Source: Pseudooceanicola endophyticus
Lineage (GTDB): Bacteria > Pseudomonadota > Alphaproteobacteria > Rhodobacterales > Rhodobacteraceae
Reading direction: 5' to 3'
DNA length: 64,000 nt
NCBI RefSeq assembly: GCF_018760365.1
Contig: NZ_JAHIAB010000001.1
Location: 451,813-515,812 of the forward strand
Shown: positions 1-8,550 of the stretch, in pieces
Layout: every line of letters starts with the position of its first letter
Position numbering within the stretch: the first letter of the stretch is position 1
The notes under the pieces: generated by a model
What the model saw: the letters and a program-made list of their open reading frames with translations, nothing else
What the model was told of the DNA's origin: nothing
The model's database searches: none
Translations under genes and position numbers: made by a program

Positions 1-1
1 C

Positions 2-379
2 GAGGCCGCCGAGGCGCTGTTCACCCGCGCCATGGCCGAGGCCTGGCGCCCGGAAGGCGGACTGGCCTACACGCTGGACTGGTCCGGCGCGGTGTCGCGC
101 GACTGGCGCTTCTGGTGGCCCTGCGCCGAGGCCATCGCCGCCGCCGCCACCCTGTTCCGCCACACCGGCGATTCCGGTTACGACGCCTGGCACCAGCGCC
201 TGCTGGAACATGCCGACCGGGTTCTGATCGACCATGCGCGCGGCGGCTGGTTCCACCAGGTCGACAGCGCGGGCCGGCCACTGGAAACACTCTTTCCGGG
301 AAAACCCGATATCTATCACGCGCTAACCGCCCTGACGGTTTCGGCTTCGGGCTTTACCCCCGGGAAGGCCGGGGAATAG
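2..379 (+). CDS. AGE-family sugar epimerase/isomerase, C-terminal part
   Basis: Partial gene: the 5' end is outside the window and 125 residues plus a TAG stop are visible. The N-acylglucosamine 2-epimerase (AGE) family comprises alpha/alpha-barrel enzymes that epimerise or isomerise free sugars such as N-acetylglucosamine, mannose or cellobiose. The visible segment carries the family's C-terminal signatures: SRDWRFWWPCAEAIAA (residues about 33-48 of the fragment), a helical ALFRHTGD-like stretch, GGWFHQVD, and FPGKPDIYHAL close to the end. The substrate cannot be told from this part. The last 16 or so residues after YHAL are unremarkable. The following GntR/FCD regulator, about 240 bp downstream on the same strand, would fit a carbohydrate-use locus lying mostly to the left of the window. 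Confidence 0.75.
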   Translation, partial: EAAEALFTRAMAEAWRPEGGLAYTLDWSGAVSRDWRFWWPCAEAIAAAATLFRHTGDSGYDAWHQRLLEHADRVLIDHARGGWFHQVDSAGRPLETLFPGKPDIYHALTALTVSASGFTPGKAGE

Positions 380-618
380 AGCTGAACGGAAATTCCACCG
401 TTTTATCGGCCATTCCAAATTTCAACACGCTTGCAAATCTGTTTGGATTTTCGGAACATAATTTGACAAAGAGGGTGTCGAAATTGAATCGGTTCATTTG
501 GGGCCGGCCTAGCGGCCAAGAAGCCCATGCTGCATTCGCCGGGAGCCTTTCCAGACAGGGCCCGGAACGCGGGATGGGGGTCCAGTTGCCTGACGTTCCG
601 CCGCCCTGAAAGCAAAGC

Positions 619-1311
619 ATGAGAGCAGAGTTGTCGATTCCGTCCTTCAATGCCGCCCCCCGGAAAAGCCTGGTTTCGCACGTCGAGACCCAGATCCGGG
701 ACGCCCTGATCGAGGGGCGCATGGCCCCGGGAACACGCCTTGTCACCAAGGACCTGGCGTCTTCCCTGGACGTCAGCATCACCCCCGCCCGCGAGGCCCT
801 CGTGCGCTTCGTCGCCTCAGGTGTCCTCTCGGCGGAACCGGCGGCCTCCTTCCGGGTGCCCAGCTTCGATGCCGCCGGCTACCGGGAGCTTTCGGTGATC
901 CGCAAAAGGGTCGAAGGGCTTGCTGCGGAAATGGCATCGGAAAACATTACTGATGCGGATATTGCATCATTGGACAATCAACTGGCGAGTCTGGAAAGGG
1001 CCTGCGCCGGTGCCGACATGCACATTGCCCTGAAAGCGAACCACGAGTTCCGTTTTGCATTCTACGCTTTTGCAAAAATGCCGACCCTGCTGGATGTGAT
1101 CGACACACTCTGGCTGCGGGCCGGGCCCGGGCACAACATGCTTTTCATCGAGGCCGGGCAGACCTTCGACCCGGCCCCCTATCGCACGCTGATCGAGGCG
1201 CTGCGCCGCCACGATGCCGACGGCGCCCGGGCGATCATCGAAGACGTCATCGACGCCCTGTCGGATGCCGTGGTGGCGCGGCTGCGCGCCGAGGACAGCC
1301 GCACGGCCTGA
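619..1311 (+). CDS. GntR-family transcriptional regulator with FCD domain
   Basis: A 230-aa DNA-binding regulator. Residues about 17-78 form the GntR winged helix (HVETQIRDALIEGRMAPGTR, then DLASSLDVSITPAREAL, then the wing), and residues about 85-225 form an all-helical FCD ligand domain. FCD regulators usually sense carboxylates, sugar acids or amino acids and repress neighbouring catabolic genes. The wing is slightly atypical: ASFRVPSF stands where many members have GRGAFV. The effector is unknown. The preceding epimerase gene is the obvious candidate target. A 239-bp AT-richer gap precedes the start, and no strong Shine-Dalgarno is visible. The gene converges on nadC with only 15 bp between the stops. 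Confidence 0.85.
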   Translation: MRAELSIPSFNAAPRKSLVSHVETQIRDALIEGRMAPGTRLVTKDLASSLDVSITPAREALVRFVASGVLSAEPAASFRVPSFDAAGYRELSVIRKRVEGLAAEMASENITDADIASLDNQLASLERACAGADMHIALKANHEFRFAFYAFAKMPTLLDVIDTLWLRAGPGHNMLFIEAGQTFDPAPYRTLIEALRRHDADGARAIIEDVIDALSDAVVARLRAEDSRTA

Positions 1312-1326
1312 TCCCGCAACCCGGCC

Positions 1327-2175
1327 TCAGAAATCGAGGCCCAGGTCGAGGGTGCGCGCCGAATGGGTGAGCGCCCCGGCCGAGATGTAGTCGACCCCTG
1401 TGGCCGCGACCTCGGCGATGCGTTCCAGCTTCATGTTGCCCGAAGCTTCCAGCACGATCCGGCCCGCCGTCATCGCCACGGCTTCGCGCAGGCTCGCCGT
1501 GTCCATGTTGTCCAGCAGCACGACATCGGCGCCGCCTTCCTCCAGCACTTCGGCCAGCTGATCGAGGCGATCCACCTCGATCTCGACCCGCACCATGTGC
1601 GAAGCCTGCGCCTTCACCGCCTCCAGCACGGGGCGGATGCCACCGGCGGCGGCGATGTGGTTGTCCTTGATCAGGATCGCATCCGAAAGCGAGAACCGGT
1701 GCGCGAAGCCGCCGCCATGCAGCACCGCCTGCTTCTCGACCAGGCGCAGGCCCGGAGTGGTCTTGCGGGTGCAGGTGATGCGGGTCGCGGTTCCGCGGGT
1801 CTCGGCCACGAAGGCCGCCGTCAGCGTCGCGATGCCGGAAAGCCGCCCGGCAAAGTTCAGCGCCACCCGTTCCGCCGACAGGATCGAGGCCGCCTCGCCC
1901 GAGATTTCCATCAGCACATCGCCGGGGGCGACGGCCTCTCCGTCGCGGGCATGGGTGGTCAGCTTCAGACCGGGGTCCACCATGCGGAACGCCATGGAGG
2001 CGATCTGAAGCCCCGAGGCGACGCCGGTTTCGCGCGCCCGCAGCTGCGCGGCATAGCTCAGGCCGCCGGGGATCACCGTGCGGGTGGTGACATCGCCGTT
2101 GCTGCCCAGATCCTCCATCAGCGCGGCGCGCACCAGGGGCTCCAGGATCATCTCGGGCATCGGAGGGAGGGTCAT
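1327..2175 (-). CDS. nadC: Nicotinate-nucleotide pyrophosphorylase (carboxylating)
   Basis: This 282-aa quinolinate phosphoribosyltransferase converts quinolinate and PRPP to nicotinate mononucleotide, CO2 and PPi, the third step of de novo NAD synthesis in the cytosol. Diagnostic motifs are TRKTTPGLR (136-144), HGGGFAHR (153-160) and LIKDNH (168-173), which bind quinolinate and PRPP. Full length for the family. Its ATG overlaps the nadB stop by one base (TGATG), indicating translational coupling in nadA-nadB-nadC. No hairpin terminator is evident between it and the convergent GntR gene. Confidence 0.97.
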   Translation of the reverse strand: MTLPPMPEMILEPLVRAALMEDLGSNGDVTTRTVIPGGLSYAAQLRARETGVASGLQIASMAFRMVDPGLKLTTHARDGEAVAPGDVLMEISGEAASILSAERVALNFAGRLSGIATLTAAFVAETRGTATRITCTRKTTPGLRLVEKQAVLHGGGFAHRFSLSDAILIKDNHIAAAGGIRPVLEAVKAQASHMVRVEIEVDRLDQLAEVLEEGGADVVLLDNMDTASLREAVAMTAGRIVLEASGNMKLERIAEVAATGVDYISAGALTHSARTLDLGLDF

Positions 2176-3728
2176 CAGGCAGCGTCTTCCGTCAGTGCGG
2201 CGGCGCGGCAGGCCAGCGCCAGGTTCAGGGTCATGCGCCGGCGCTCGCCGGTCTCGCCATCCACCTGCGGATGGTCGGCGCGGTAATGCCCGCCGCGGCT
2301 CTCCTGCCGCAGAAGCGCGGCGCTCGCAATAAGGGTCGCGGCGGCGGTCATGTTGAGGAGGTGCGGATCTTCGGGGGCCAGGGCCTCGATCCGGGCGATC
2401 TCGGCCAGGGCGCGGATCAGCCCGCGTTCGGTGCGGATCACCCCGGCATGATCGCTCATGGTGCGGCGCAGCCGGGCGATCAGGGCGGGATCCGTGGCCG
2501 CCAGCGGCGCGGTTTCGGGCAGCACCACCTTTGGTGCCGTCATGGCACCCAGCCCCCCGGCGATGTCGATCGCGGCGCGGCGCCCGTAGACCACCGCCTC
2601 CAGCAGCCCGTTGGAGGCCAGCCGGTTGGCGCCGTGCAGCCCGGTGCAGGCGACCTCTCCGCAGGCCCAGAGCCCATAAAGAGAGGTGCGGCCGCGATGG
2701 TCCGTCGCCACGCCCCCCATGTGGTAATGGGCGGCGGCGGCCACCGGGATCGGCTGGTGCACCGGGTCGATCCCGGCAGCGCGGCAGGCAGCGGCCACCG
2801 CCGGGAAGGCCGCATCGATGCGCGCCCCCAGCACCGCGCGGGTGTCGAGCATCGGGCGCAGACCGGCCTGCGACTGGGCAAAGACGGCGCGGGCCACCAC
2901 GTCACGGGGCGCAAGCTCCTGATCCGGGTGCAGCCCTTCCATGAAGCGCTCGCCCCGCGCATTGATCAGGATCGCGCCTTCGCCCCTCAGGGCTTCGGTC
3001 GCCAGCGGCGCGGGATCGAGCCCGGCGTCGATGGCGGTCGGGTGGAATTGCAGGAACTCGGCATCGCCGATCCGGGCCCCGGCCCGGGCAGCCAGCCCCA
3101 GCCCCTGTCCGCGAATGCGCGCCGGGTTGGTCGCCAGGGCATAAAGCCCCCCCGCACCGCCCGAGGCCAGCAGCACCGCCGGCGCCTTCAGCGCCACCGG
3201 GGCCTGCCCCTCTCGGGCCAGCGCGACGCCGATCACACGGCCCGCCTCGACCAGCAGGCCGGTGGCGCTGACGCCTTCCAGCACCTGCACCGAAGGGGTC
3301 GCGCGGACCTGCGCCACGAGGGTGGCCATGATCGCCGCCCCCGCACTGTCGCCGCCCACCCGCACCACGCGGGCGAAGGAATGCGCCGCCTCGCGCGATT
3401 GCAAGAACCCGCCCTGATCGTCGCGGTCGAAGGGCGCGCCCAGCTCGGCCAGGCCGAAGATGCGCGCCCGCGCCTCGGCGGTGACCGAGGCCGCGACCTC
3501 CGGGTCAACCAGCCCGGCACCGGCGCGCAGCGTGTCGCGGGCATGGGCCTCGGGCGTGTCGGGCAGCGCCATGGCGGCGGCCACGCCCCCCTGCGCCCAG
3601 GCCGAGCTTGCCCCCTGCCCCAGCGGCTCCGGAGAGATCACCAGCACAGGGTACGGCGCCAGCTCCAGCGCCGCCGAAAGCGCGGCAAGCCCCGCCCCCA
3701 GGATCACGACGCGCCCGGTCTCGGGCAT
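2175..3728 (-). CDS. nadB: L-aspartate oxidase
   Basis: A 517-aa FAD flavoprotein of the succinate dehydrogenase/fumarate reductase flavoprotein family. It oxidises L-aspartate to iminoaspartate using O2 or fumarate, and NadA then condenses the product. The Rossmann FAD motif VVILGAGLAAL is at residues 7-17, the typical SSAWAQGGVAAA segment at about 41-52, EFLQFHPTAID near the middle and RGEGAILINARGERFM further on; a C-terminal helical domain is present. It starts one base after the nadA stop and overlaps nadC by one base, so the three genes form one operon. Confidence 0.97.
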   Translation of the reverse strand: MPETGRVVILGAGLAALSAALELAPYPVLVISPEPLGQGASSAWAQGGVAAAMALPDTPEAHARDTLRAGAGLVDPEVAASVTAEARARIFGLAELGAPFDRDDQGGFLQSREAAHSFARVVRVGGDSAGAAIMATLVAQVRATPSVQVLEGVSATGLLVEAGRVIGVALAREGQAPVALKAPAVLLASGGAGGLYALATNPARIRGQGLGLAARAGARIGDAEFLQFHPTAIDAGLDPAPLATEALRGEGAILINARGERFMEGLHPDQELAPRDVVARAVFAQSQAGLRPMLDTRAVLGARIDAAFPAVAAACRAAGIDPVHQPIPVAAAAHYHMGGVATDHRGRTSLYGLWACGEVACTGLHGANRLASNGLLEAVVYGRRAAIDIAGGLGAMTAPKVVLPETAPLAATDPALIARLRRTMSDHAGVIRTERGLIRALAEIARIEALAPEDPHLLNMTAAATLIASAALLRQESRGGHYRADHPQVDGETGERRRMTLNLALACRAAALTEDAA

Positions 3729-3729
3729 C

Positions 3730-4782
3730 TTACGCGGCCATCCGGCGCGACAGGTCGATCATCCGCTCGACCGAGACGCGGGCCTTCGCGGCGACCTCGG
3801 GATCAACCTCGACCGCACCCTCCAGGCTGTGCAGCGACCAGAGCACCTTTTCCAGCGTGATCCGCTTCATGTGCGGGCACATGTTGCAGGGGCCGATGAA
3901 CTCCACCCCCGGCAGCGCATCCGAGATGTTGGAGGCCATGGAGCATTCGGTGACCAGCATGGCGCGCTCGGGCTGCTCGCGGGTCACGTAGTCGATGATC
4001 CCCGAGGTCGAGCCCGAGAAATCGGCCTCGGCCACCACGTCGGGGGGGCATTCGGGATGGGCGATGATGCGGGTCCCGGGGTTCCAGTCGCGGAACTCGA
4101 CCAGGTCCCGGGCGGTGTACTGTTCGTGCACCTCGCAGGCACCGTCCCACCAGACGATGGTCTTCTGCGGCACCTCGCGGGCGACGTTCTGCGCCAGGTA
4201 CTTGTCGGGGGTCATAATGATCGTGTCGGCGTCCAGCCCGGCGACGATCTGCGCGGCGTTGGACGATGTGCAGCAGATGTCCGAGGCCGCCTTCACCTCG
4301 GCGGTGGTGTTCACATAGGTGACGACCGGCGCGCCGGGATAGCGGCGGCGCATCTCGGCAATGCCCGCCGGCGTGATGCTTTCGGCCAGAGAGCACCCCG
4401 CCTGCATGTCGGGGATCAGCACCGTCTTGGCGGGGTTCAGGATCTTCGAAGTCTCGGCCATGAAATGCACGCCGCACTGCACGATCACCTCGGCCTCGAC
4501 CTCGGTCGCCTTGATGGCCAGCTGCAGGCTGTCGCCCACCACGTCGGCAATGCCGTGATAGATCTGCGGCGTCATGTAGTTATGGGCCAGGATAACGGCG
4601 TTGCGCTGCGCCTTCAGGGCATTGATCGCGGCGACATAGGGGGCATGGATCGCCCAGTCGACCGGGCTGATCACCCGCGCCATGCGGGCGTAGATGTCGC
4701 GCATCTCCTCGGCCAGGGCGGGGTTCGGCGCCAGGTCGTAATGCGCGGCCAGACGGGCCCTCAGCGGGGTCATATCATTCAT
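3730..4782 (-). CDS. nadA: Quinolinate synthase A
   Basis: The 350-aa quinolinate synthase carries a [4Fe-4S] cluster and condenses iminoaspartate with dihydroxyacetone phosphate to give quinolinate. Three pseudo-symmetric domains are recognisable. The likely cluster cysteines are C103 ([10 protein letters not shown]), C171 (CCTSSNA) and C302 in CNMCPHMK (C299 lies nearby); HPECPPDV is also present. The ATG at 4782 was chosen over a longer frame reaching 4836 because a strong GGAGGAGG Shine-Dalgarno lies 7-9 nt upstream and [11 protein letters not shown] resembles the usual N-terminus. First gene of nadABC; a dyad at 4827-4849 may be the operator. Confidence 0.97.
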   Translation of the reverse strand: MNDMTPLRARLAAHYDLAPNPALAEEMRDIYARMARVISPVDWAIHAPYVAAINALKAQRNAVILAHNYMTPQIYHGIADVVGDSLQLAIKATEVEAEVIVQCGVHFMAETSKILNPAKTVLIPDMQAGCSLAESITPAGIAEMRRRYPGAPVVTYVNTTAEVKAASDICCTSSNAAQIVAGLDADTIIMTPDKYLAQNVAREVPQKTIVWWDGACEVHEQYTARDLVEFRDWNPGTRIIAHPECPPDVVAEADFSGSTSGIIDYVTREQPERAMLVTECSMASNISDALPGVEFIGPCNMCPHMKRITLEKVLWSLHSLEGAVEVDPEVAAKARVSVERMIDLSRRMAA

Positions 4783-4826
4783 GCCAAGCCTCCTCCCAAC
4801 GGTGCCGGGGCGACACCATTGTTTGC

Positions 4827-4849
4827 ATGAAAACAATTTATCATTTCAT
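4827..4849. promoter_or_regulatory. Inverted repeat upstream of nadA, candidate operator
   Basis: ATGAAA (4827-4832) and TTTCAT (4844-4849) form a perfect 6-bp dyad separated by 11 bp of AT-rich sequence, 45-67 bp upstream of the nadA start. It is the only AT-rich block in the region, so it probably overlaps the promoter. Alphaproteobacterial nad genes can be controlled by dedicated repressors such as NadQ or NrtR, but I cannot match this dyad to a known consensus. Confidence 0.4.
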
Positions 4850-5027
4850 ACCAAGCACTTAGCATGGCGCCTGCGGTGTATGCCCTTGGGGCAGCAAGGG
4901 CAAGCGGGTATTTCACACCGGCCCCGGCCCGGCAGCGACGGCGCAAGGTGCTGAAAGGCCGATGCAAATTCCTGCAACCGCCCCGTGAGACGGGGGAGAC
5001 CTGGCGCGAATCCACATCTTCGTGACC

Positions 5028-5045
5028 CCGGATTTGCCAATCCGG
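5028..5045. promoter_or_regulatory. Perfect dyad upstream of thioesterase gene
   Basis: CCGGATT-TGCC-AATCCGG is an 18-nt perfect inverted repeat (7-bp arms, 4-bp spacer) ending 60 bp before the ATG of the thioesterase gene. It could be an operator or a small hairpin in the leader. No poly-T follows, so a terminator is unlikely. Confidence 0.35.
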
Positions 5046-5105
5046 ACATGATCTGGAACCCTGAGCGCATCCGCAACGAAAGTCCGCAACGACAGGGAGA
5101 CGCGC

Positions 5106-5522
5106 ATGATTTCCGTCTACAGGGGGGTCGCCCACCCGTGGCTCTGCGACGTGATGGGGCATCTGACCACGCGCCACTACATGGCGATGTTCGACGATGC
5201 CTCCTACCACCTTCTGGACAGCGCCTTCGGCTGGCAGCCCGGCACCGGGGCCGCCTTCGGCTGGGCCGACGTGCGCCATGTCCTGGACTACCAGGCCGAG
5301 GTCGCCGCCGGTCACCTGCTTGAGATCCGCGCCGGGGTGCGGCGCCTGGGCGGCAGCTCGGCCACGGTCCTCTACGAGATGACGGACCTGACCGCCGGCA
5401 GCCGTGCCGCCACGCTCGAGGCGGTCTCGGTGCATTTCGACCTGACCGCGCGCCGCGCCGCGCCGATCCCCGAGGCGATGCGCCAGCGCGCCGCCCCACT
5501 GCTGCTGGCCGAGGCCGACTAG
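5106..5522 (+). CDS. Hot-dog fold acyl-CoA thioesterase (4HBT family)
   Basis: A 138-aa single hot-dog protein related to 4-hydroxybenzoyl-CoA thioesterases. The N-terminal active-site region CDVMGHLTTRHYMAMFDDAS (residues about 14-33) matches the D-x-MGHxxxxxY pattern, with D15 as the likely catalytic Asp. The rest is the antiparallel sheet with a central Q/EVAAGHLLEIRAGVRRLG strand pair. Similar thioesterases occur in carnitine/betaine degradation clusters (betainyl-CoA thioesterase) and this one borders the choline region, but no carnitine dehydrogenase or BKACE partner is visible, so the substrate is open. An AGGGAGA Shine-Dalgarno supports the start. Confidence 0.75.
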   Translation: MISVYRGVAHPWLCDVMGHLTTRHYMAMFDDASYHLLDSAFGWQPGTGAAFGWADVRHVLDYQAEVAAGHLLEIRAGVRRLGGSSATVLYEMTDLTAGSRAATLEAVSVHFDLTARRAAPIPEAMRQRAAPLLLAEAD

Positions 5523-5537
5523 ATCCCGGAACGGAAA

Positions 5538-5565
5538 GGGGCCGCCCGAAGGCGGCCCCGCGTTC
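5538..5565 (-). terminator. Terminator after choV, shared by convergent genes
   Basis: Perfect 9-bp stem GGGGCCGCC (5538-5546) / GGCGGCCCC (5551-5559). Read on the minus strand the loop is TTCG and the stem is followed by TTTCCGTT, a fair rho-independent terminator for choXWV. It also lies just after the thioesterase stop, but without a T-tract in that direction. Confidence 0.7.
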
Positions 5566-5584
5566 CTGCGCCGATCCCGGGGGA

Positions 5585-6631
5585 TCAGCTTGCCGATTTG
5601 GCATGCAGCGCCTTGATGATGTCGCGGTTGGTGATCGAGCCGCAGGGCCCGGCCTCGTTCCGGACACCGACGATCTGCGCCCCTTCCGAAAGGATCTGGA
5701 TGACCTCGGCCACCGGCGCCCCGGGGGCAACCTGGTGCGGGGAATCCGCTGCCATCTCGGGCGACATGACATCCATCGCCTGAAGCACGCCCAGCGGGTT
5801 CATGTGGGTAACAAAGTCTTCCACATAGGCATCGGCGGGATTGGCGATGATCTCCTGCGGGGTGCCGCACTGAACGATCCGGCCGCCTTCCATGATGGCG
5901 ATCCGGTTGCCGATCTTGAAGGCCTCGTCCAGGTCGTGGGAGACGAAGATGATGGTGCGCTTCAGCTTGGCCTGAAGCTCCAGCAGCTCGTCCTGAAGAC
6001 GCGAGCGGATCAGCGGATCGAGCGCGCTGAAGGGTTCATCCATCAGCAGGATCGGCGCTTCGGTGGCAAAGGCGCGGGCAAGGCCAACCCGCTGCTGCAT
6101 GCCGCCCGAAAGCTCGCCCACCTTGTTCTCGGCCCAGTCGGTCAGGCCGACCAGATCCAGCTGGGCACGCGCCTTGTCCTCGCGCTCCTTCTTCGACATG
6201 CCCGACAGTTCGAGGCCAAGCGCCACGTTGTCGAGCACGTTGCGCCAGGGCAGCAGGCCGAATTGCTGGAACACCATGGCGACGCTCTTGCGGCGCAGGC
6301 GCAGCAGGTCGTCCTTGGAACAGGCGGTCGGATCGCAGCTCCAGCCCTGGGCATGGACGCGCAGGCTGCCGCGCACCACCGGATTCAGCCCATTGACCGC
6401 GCGCAGCAGCGTCGACTTGCCCGAGCCCGACAGGCCCATCAGCACAAGGATCTCGCCCTGCTCGACCGTCAGGGAACAGTCGTGCACGCCCAGGACCTGG
6501 CCGGTGTCCTTCTGGATTTCGGCCCGGTCCTTCATCTGGTCCATCAGCGGCAGCGCCTTTTCGGGGCGGTCGCCGAAGACGATGGAGACATTGTCGAACT
6601 CCACCGCCGGAATGGAAGTAGCGTTGGTCAT
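5585..6631 (-). CDS. choV: Choline ABC transporter, ATP-binding protein
   Basis: 348-aa ATPase of the quaternary-amine uptake (QAT/ProU-like) family, most like ChoV. Walker A GLSGSGKST is at 66-74, then the Q-loop (FQQFGLLPW), signature LSGGMQQR, Walker B ILLMDEPFSALDP and H-loop FVSHDLDEA. A C-terminal regulatory region follows the nucleotide-binding domain and ends in a CBS-like half (SILSEGAQIVGVRNEAGP). It energises choline import with ChoW and ChoX. Its ATG overlaps the choW stop by 4 nt (ATGA). Confidence 0.94.
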   Translation of the reverse strand: MTNATSIPAVEFDNVSIVFGDRPEKALPLMDQMKDRAEIQKDTGQVLGVHDCSLTVEQGEILVLMGLSGSGKSTLLRAVNGLNPVVRGSLRVHAQGWSCDPTACSKDDLLRLRRKSVAMVFQQFGLLPWRNVLDNVALGLELSGMSKKEREDKARAQLDLVGLTDWAENKVGELSGGMQQRVGLARAFATEAPILLMDEPFSALDPLIRSRLQDELLELQAKLKRTIIFVSHDLDEAFKIGNRIAIMEGGRIVQCGTPQEIIANPADAYVEDFVTHMNPLGVLQAMDVMSPEMAADSPHQVAPGAPVAEVIQILSEGAQIVGVRNEAGPCGSITNRDIIKALHAKSAS

Positions 6632-7476
6632 TTGCGTCCTCCGATCCGGAGCATGCGATCAAGGATGATCGCCACCACCACGATGACGAAGCCGGATTCG
6701 AAGCCAAGCGCCGTGTTCACCTGGTTCAGCGCCCGCACAACCGGCACGCCAAGACCGTCCGCGCCGACCAGCGCCGCGACCACCACCATGGAGAGAGAAA
6801 GCATGATGGTCTGGTTCAGGCCCGCCATGATCTGCGGCAGGGCATAGGGCAGCTCGACCTTGGTGAGGGTCTGCGACTTGGTGCCGCCGAAGGCCTCGGA
6901 GGCCTCGAGCAGCGCCTTCGGAGTCGAGGACACGCCGAGGTAGGTCAGACGGATCGGCGCCGGCACCACGAAGATCACCGTCGCGATCAGACCCGGCACC
7001 ATGCCGATGCCGAAGAAGACGATTGCCGGGATCAGGTAGACGAAGGTGGGCAGCGTCTGCATCAGGTCGAGGATCGGCTGCAGCACCTTGTAGAGCTTTG
7101 GCCGGTGCGCCGCGGCAATGCCGATGGGCACGCCGATCGCCATGCAGACGATACAGGAGGATATCACCAGCGTCAGGCTTTCGGTGGTCTCTTCCCAGTA
7201 GCCCTGGTTGATGATGAACAGGAAGCCCAGCACCACGAACAGGCAGGTCTTCCAGTTGCGTTGCAGCGCCCAGGTCAGCGCCACGAAGACGGCGATGACG
7301 ATGAGCGGGTTCGGTTCCTGGAGAATCCAGAGCAGACCGTCGATGAGATTTTCGGCACCGGCGGCCAGAAGATCGACGACGGACTGGAAATTATCCCTTA
7401 GCCAATCAAAGAAATCGGCAGCCCAGTCACCGACCGGGATCTTGTATTCAGTAAGCCACTCCAAGGCGACCTCCAC
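6628..7476 (-). CDS. choW: Choline ABC transporter, permease
   Basis: 282-aa inner-membrane permease of the ProW/OpuAB type. It has a soluble N-terminus (WLTEYKIPVGDWAADFFDWL), then about six hydrophobic helices and the EAA-like loop EASEAFGGTKSQTLTKVELP that contacts ChoV. Partner of ChoX (47 bp upstream) and ChoV (4-nt overlap). Family knowledge assigns such operons to high-affinity choline uptake for betaine synthesis; the divergent bet genes support this. Confidence 0.93.
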   Translation of the reverse strand: MEVALEWLTEYKIPVGDWAADFFDWLRDNFQSVVDLLAAGAENLIDGLLWILQEPNPLIVIAVFVALTWALQRNWKTCLFVVLGFLFIINQGYWEETTESLTLVISSCIVCMAIGVPIGIAAAHRPKLYKVLQPILDLMQTLPTFVYLIPAIVFFGIGMVPGLIATVIFVVPAPIRLTYLGVSSTPKALLEASEAFGGTKSQTLTKVELPYALPQIMAGLNQTIMLSLSMVVVAALVGADGLGVPVVRALNQVNTALGFESGFVIVVVAIILDRMLRIGGRK

Positions 7477-7523
7477 TAATGAAAGGCCCGGTCGCGCGAC
7501 CGGGCCATCCGAGGTTCACGGGT

Positions 7524-8447
7524 TCACAGGCCAAGCTTCGACTTCACGGCAGCCGCGCCGTCACCGCCGTCCGCGGTGGTCACGCCATCAACCCAGGACA
7601 TCACCAGATCGGGATGCGCCTGCATCCATTCCAGCGACGCTTTGTCCGCATCCTCGCCATCGTTCAGGATCTTGCCCATGATCTCGTTCTCCATGGGCAG
7701 GGTGAATTTCAGTTGTTTCAGGAACTTGCCGACGTTGGGGCATTCCTCCGCGTAGCCCTTGCGGGTCACGGTGTTCACGACGCCCTCGCCGCCGAAGAAA
7801 TCTTCGCCGCCGGTCAGGTACTTCAGCTTGAAGCTGGAGTTCATCGGATGGGGTTCCCAGCCCAGGAAGACGATGTCCTTCTGCTTGTCATAGGCGCGGC
7901 GCACCATCGACAGCATGCCCTGTTCAGAGCTTTCGACGACCTTGAAGTCGCCCAGATCGTCCTTGTTTTGCTCGGTCAGGCCGATGAGGTAGGCGTTGCC
8001 CTCGTTGCCCGGCTCGATGCCGTAGATCTTGTCGCCCAGTTCCTTGCCGAACTTGTGGATGTCGGCATAGGTGTGCAGACCCTTCTCGTAGGTGTAGTCC
8101 GGAACGGCCAGCGTGTACTTGGTGCCTTCCAGGTTGGTGGCCACGGTGTCGATCTCGCCCTTGTCGAGGTAGGGCTGGATCGCGGCGGTCTGCGAGGGCA
8201 TCCAGTTGCCCAGGAAGATGTCCACGTCATCGCTTTCCAGAGAAGCGAAAGTCACGGGAACGGACAGAACCTTCACGTCCACCTTGTAGCCCAGCGCCTG
8301 CAGAACCTGCTTCGAGGCGGCGGTGGTCGAGGTGATGTCGGTCCAGCCGACGTCCGAGAAGGATACCTTGCCACAATCGGCGAAAGCGGCGCCGGCGGTC
8401 AACGAAAGGGCAACGGTGCTCGTGAGAGCGAGCTTGGTCTTTGTCAT
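7524..8447 (-). CDS. choX: Choline ABC transporter, substrate-binding protein
   Basis: 307-aa periplasmic binding protein. A classical signal peptide (MTKTKLALTSTVALSLTAGA, cleavage near AFA-DCGK) precedes an OpuAC-type domain. Aromatic residues expected in the choline-binding box occur in VGWTDIT, FLGNWMPSQ, YTYEKGLHTY and FLGWEPHPMN. The start at 8447 was chosen over a longer frame (to 8501) because GAGGAAAC lies 4-5 nt upstream and the signal peptide then begins properly. The longer frame would also run through the dyad shared with betI. Confidence 0.94.
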   Translation of the reverse strand: MTKTKLALTSTVALSLTAGAAFADCGKVSFSDVGWTDITSTTAASKQVLQALGYKVDVKVLSVPVTFASLESDDVDIFLGNWMPSQTAAIQPYLDKGEIDTVATNLEGTKYTLAVPDYTYEKGLHTYADIHKFGKELGDKIYGIEPGNEGNAYLIGLTEQNKDDLGDFKVVESSEQGMLSMVRRAYDKQKDIVFLGWEPHPMNSSFKLKYLTGGEDFFGGEGVVNTVTRKGYAEECPNVGKFLKQLKFTLPMENEIMGKILNDGEDADKASLEWMQAHPDLVMSWVDGVTTADGGDGAAAVKSKLGL

Positions 8448-8481
8448 CACGTTTCCTCTGTGTCGGTGTCTTGCGTTTTTC

Positions 8482-8516
8482 TTGATTGATGAGTTAATCA
8501 AAAACGAAGAGCTTCG
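8482..8516. promoter_or_regulatory. Candidate BetI operator between choX and betI
   Basis: Two adjacent dyads lie in the 103-bp divergent gap. The first is TTGATTGATGAGTTAATCAA (8482-8501; 6-bp arms around 8 bp). The second is the perfect 12-nt palindrome CGAAGAGCTTCG (8505-8516). BetI repressors bind dyads in bet promoters and are released by choline; the position fits control of both choXWV and betICBA. The assignment to BetI is inference. Confidence 0.55.
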
Positions 8517-8550
8517 AAAAGTAAAGCACTCCGTCGTAAGGACAGCTCAA

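Larger units (their letters stand above)
4783..5105. other. Intergenic region between divergent nadA and thioesterase genes
   Basis: 323 bp without a gene. It holds the nadA ribosome binding site (4789-4796), an AT-rich block with a dyad (4827-4849), a GC-rich stretch with no recognised content (about 4865-4980), a small hairpin (CCCCGT at 4981-4986 pairing with ACGGGG at 4990-4995), a perfect 18-nt dyad at 5028-5045 and the AGGGAGA ribosome binding site of the thioesterase gene (5094-5100). Confidence 0.7.

Noticed and set aside
2-379. Frameshift at the end of the AGE-family gene
   Set aside because: The final residues after YHAL are not family-typical, but the termini of this family vary and another frame does not restore similarity, so no pseudogene call was made.
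463-491. TTGACA upstream of the GntR gene as a promoter
   Set aside because: The best -10 at the right distance (GAATCG at 17 bp) is poor, so no promoter was called.
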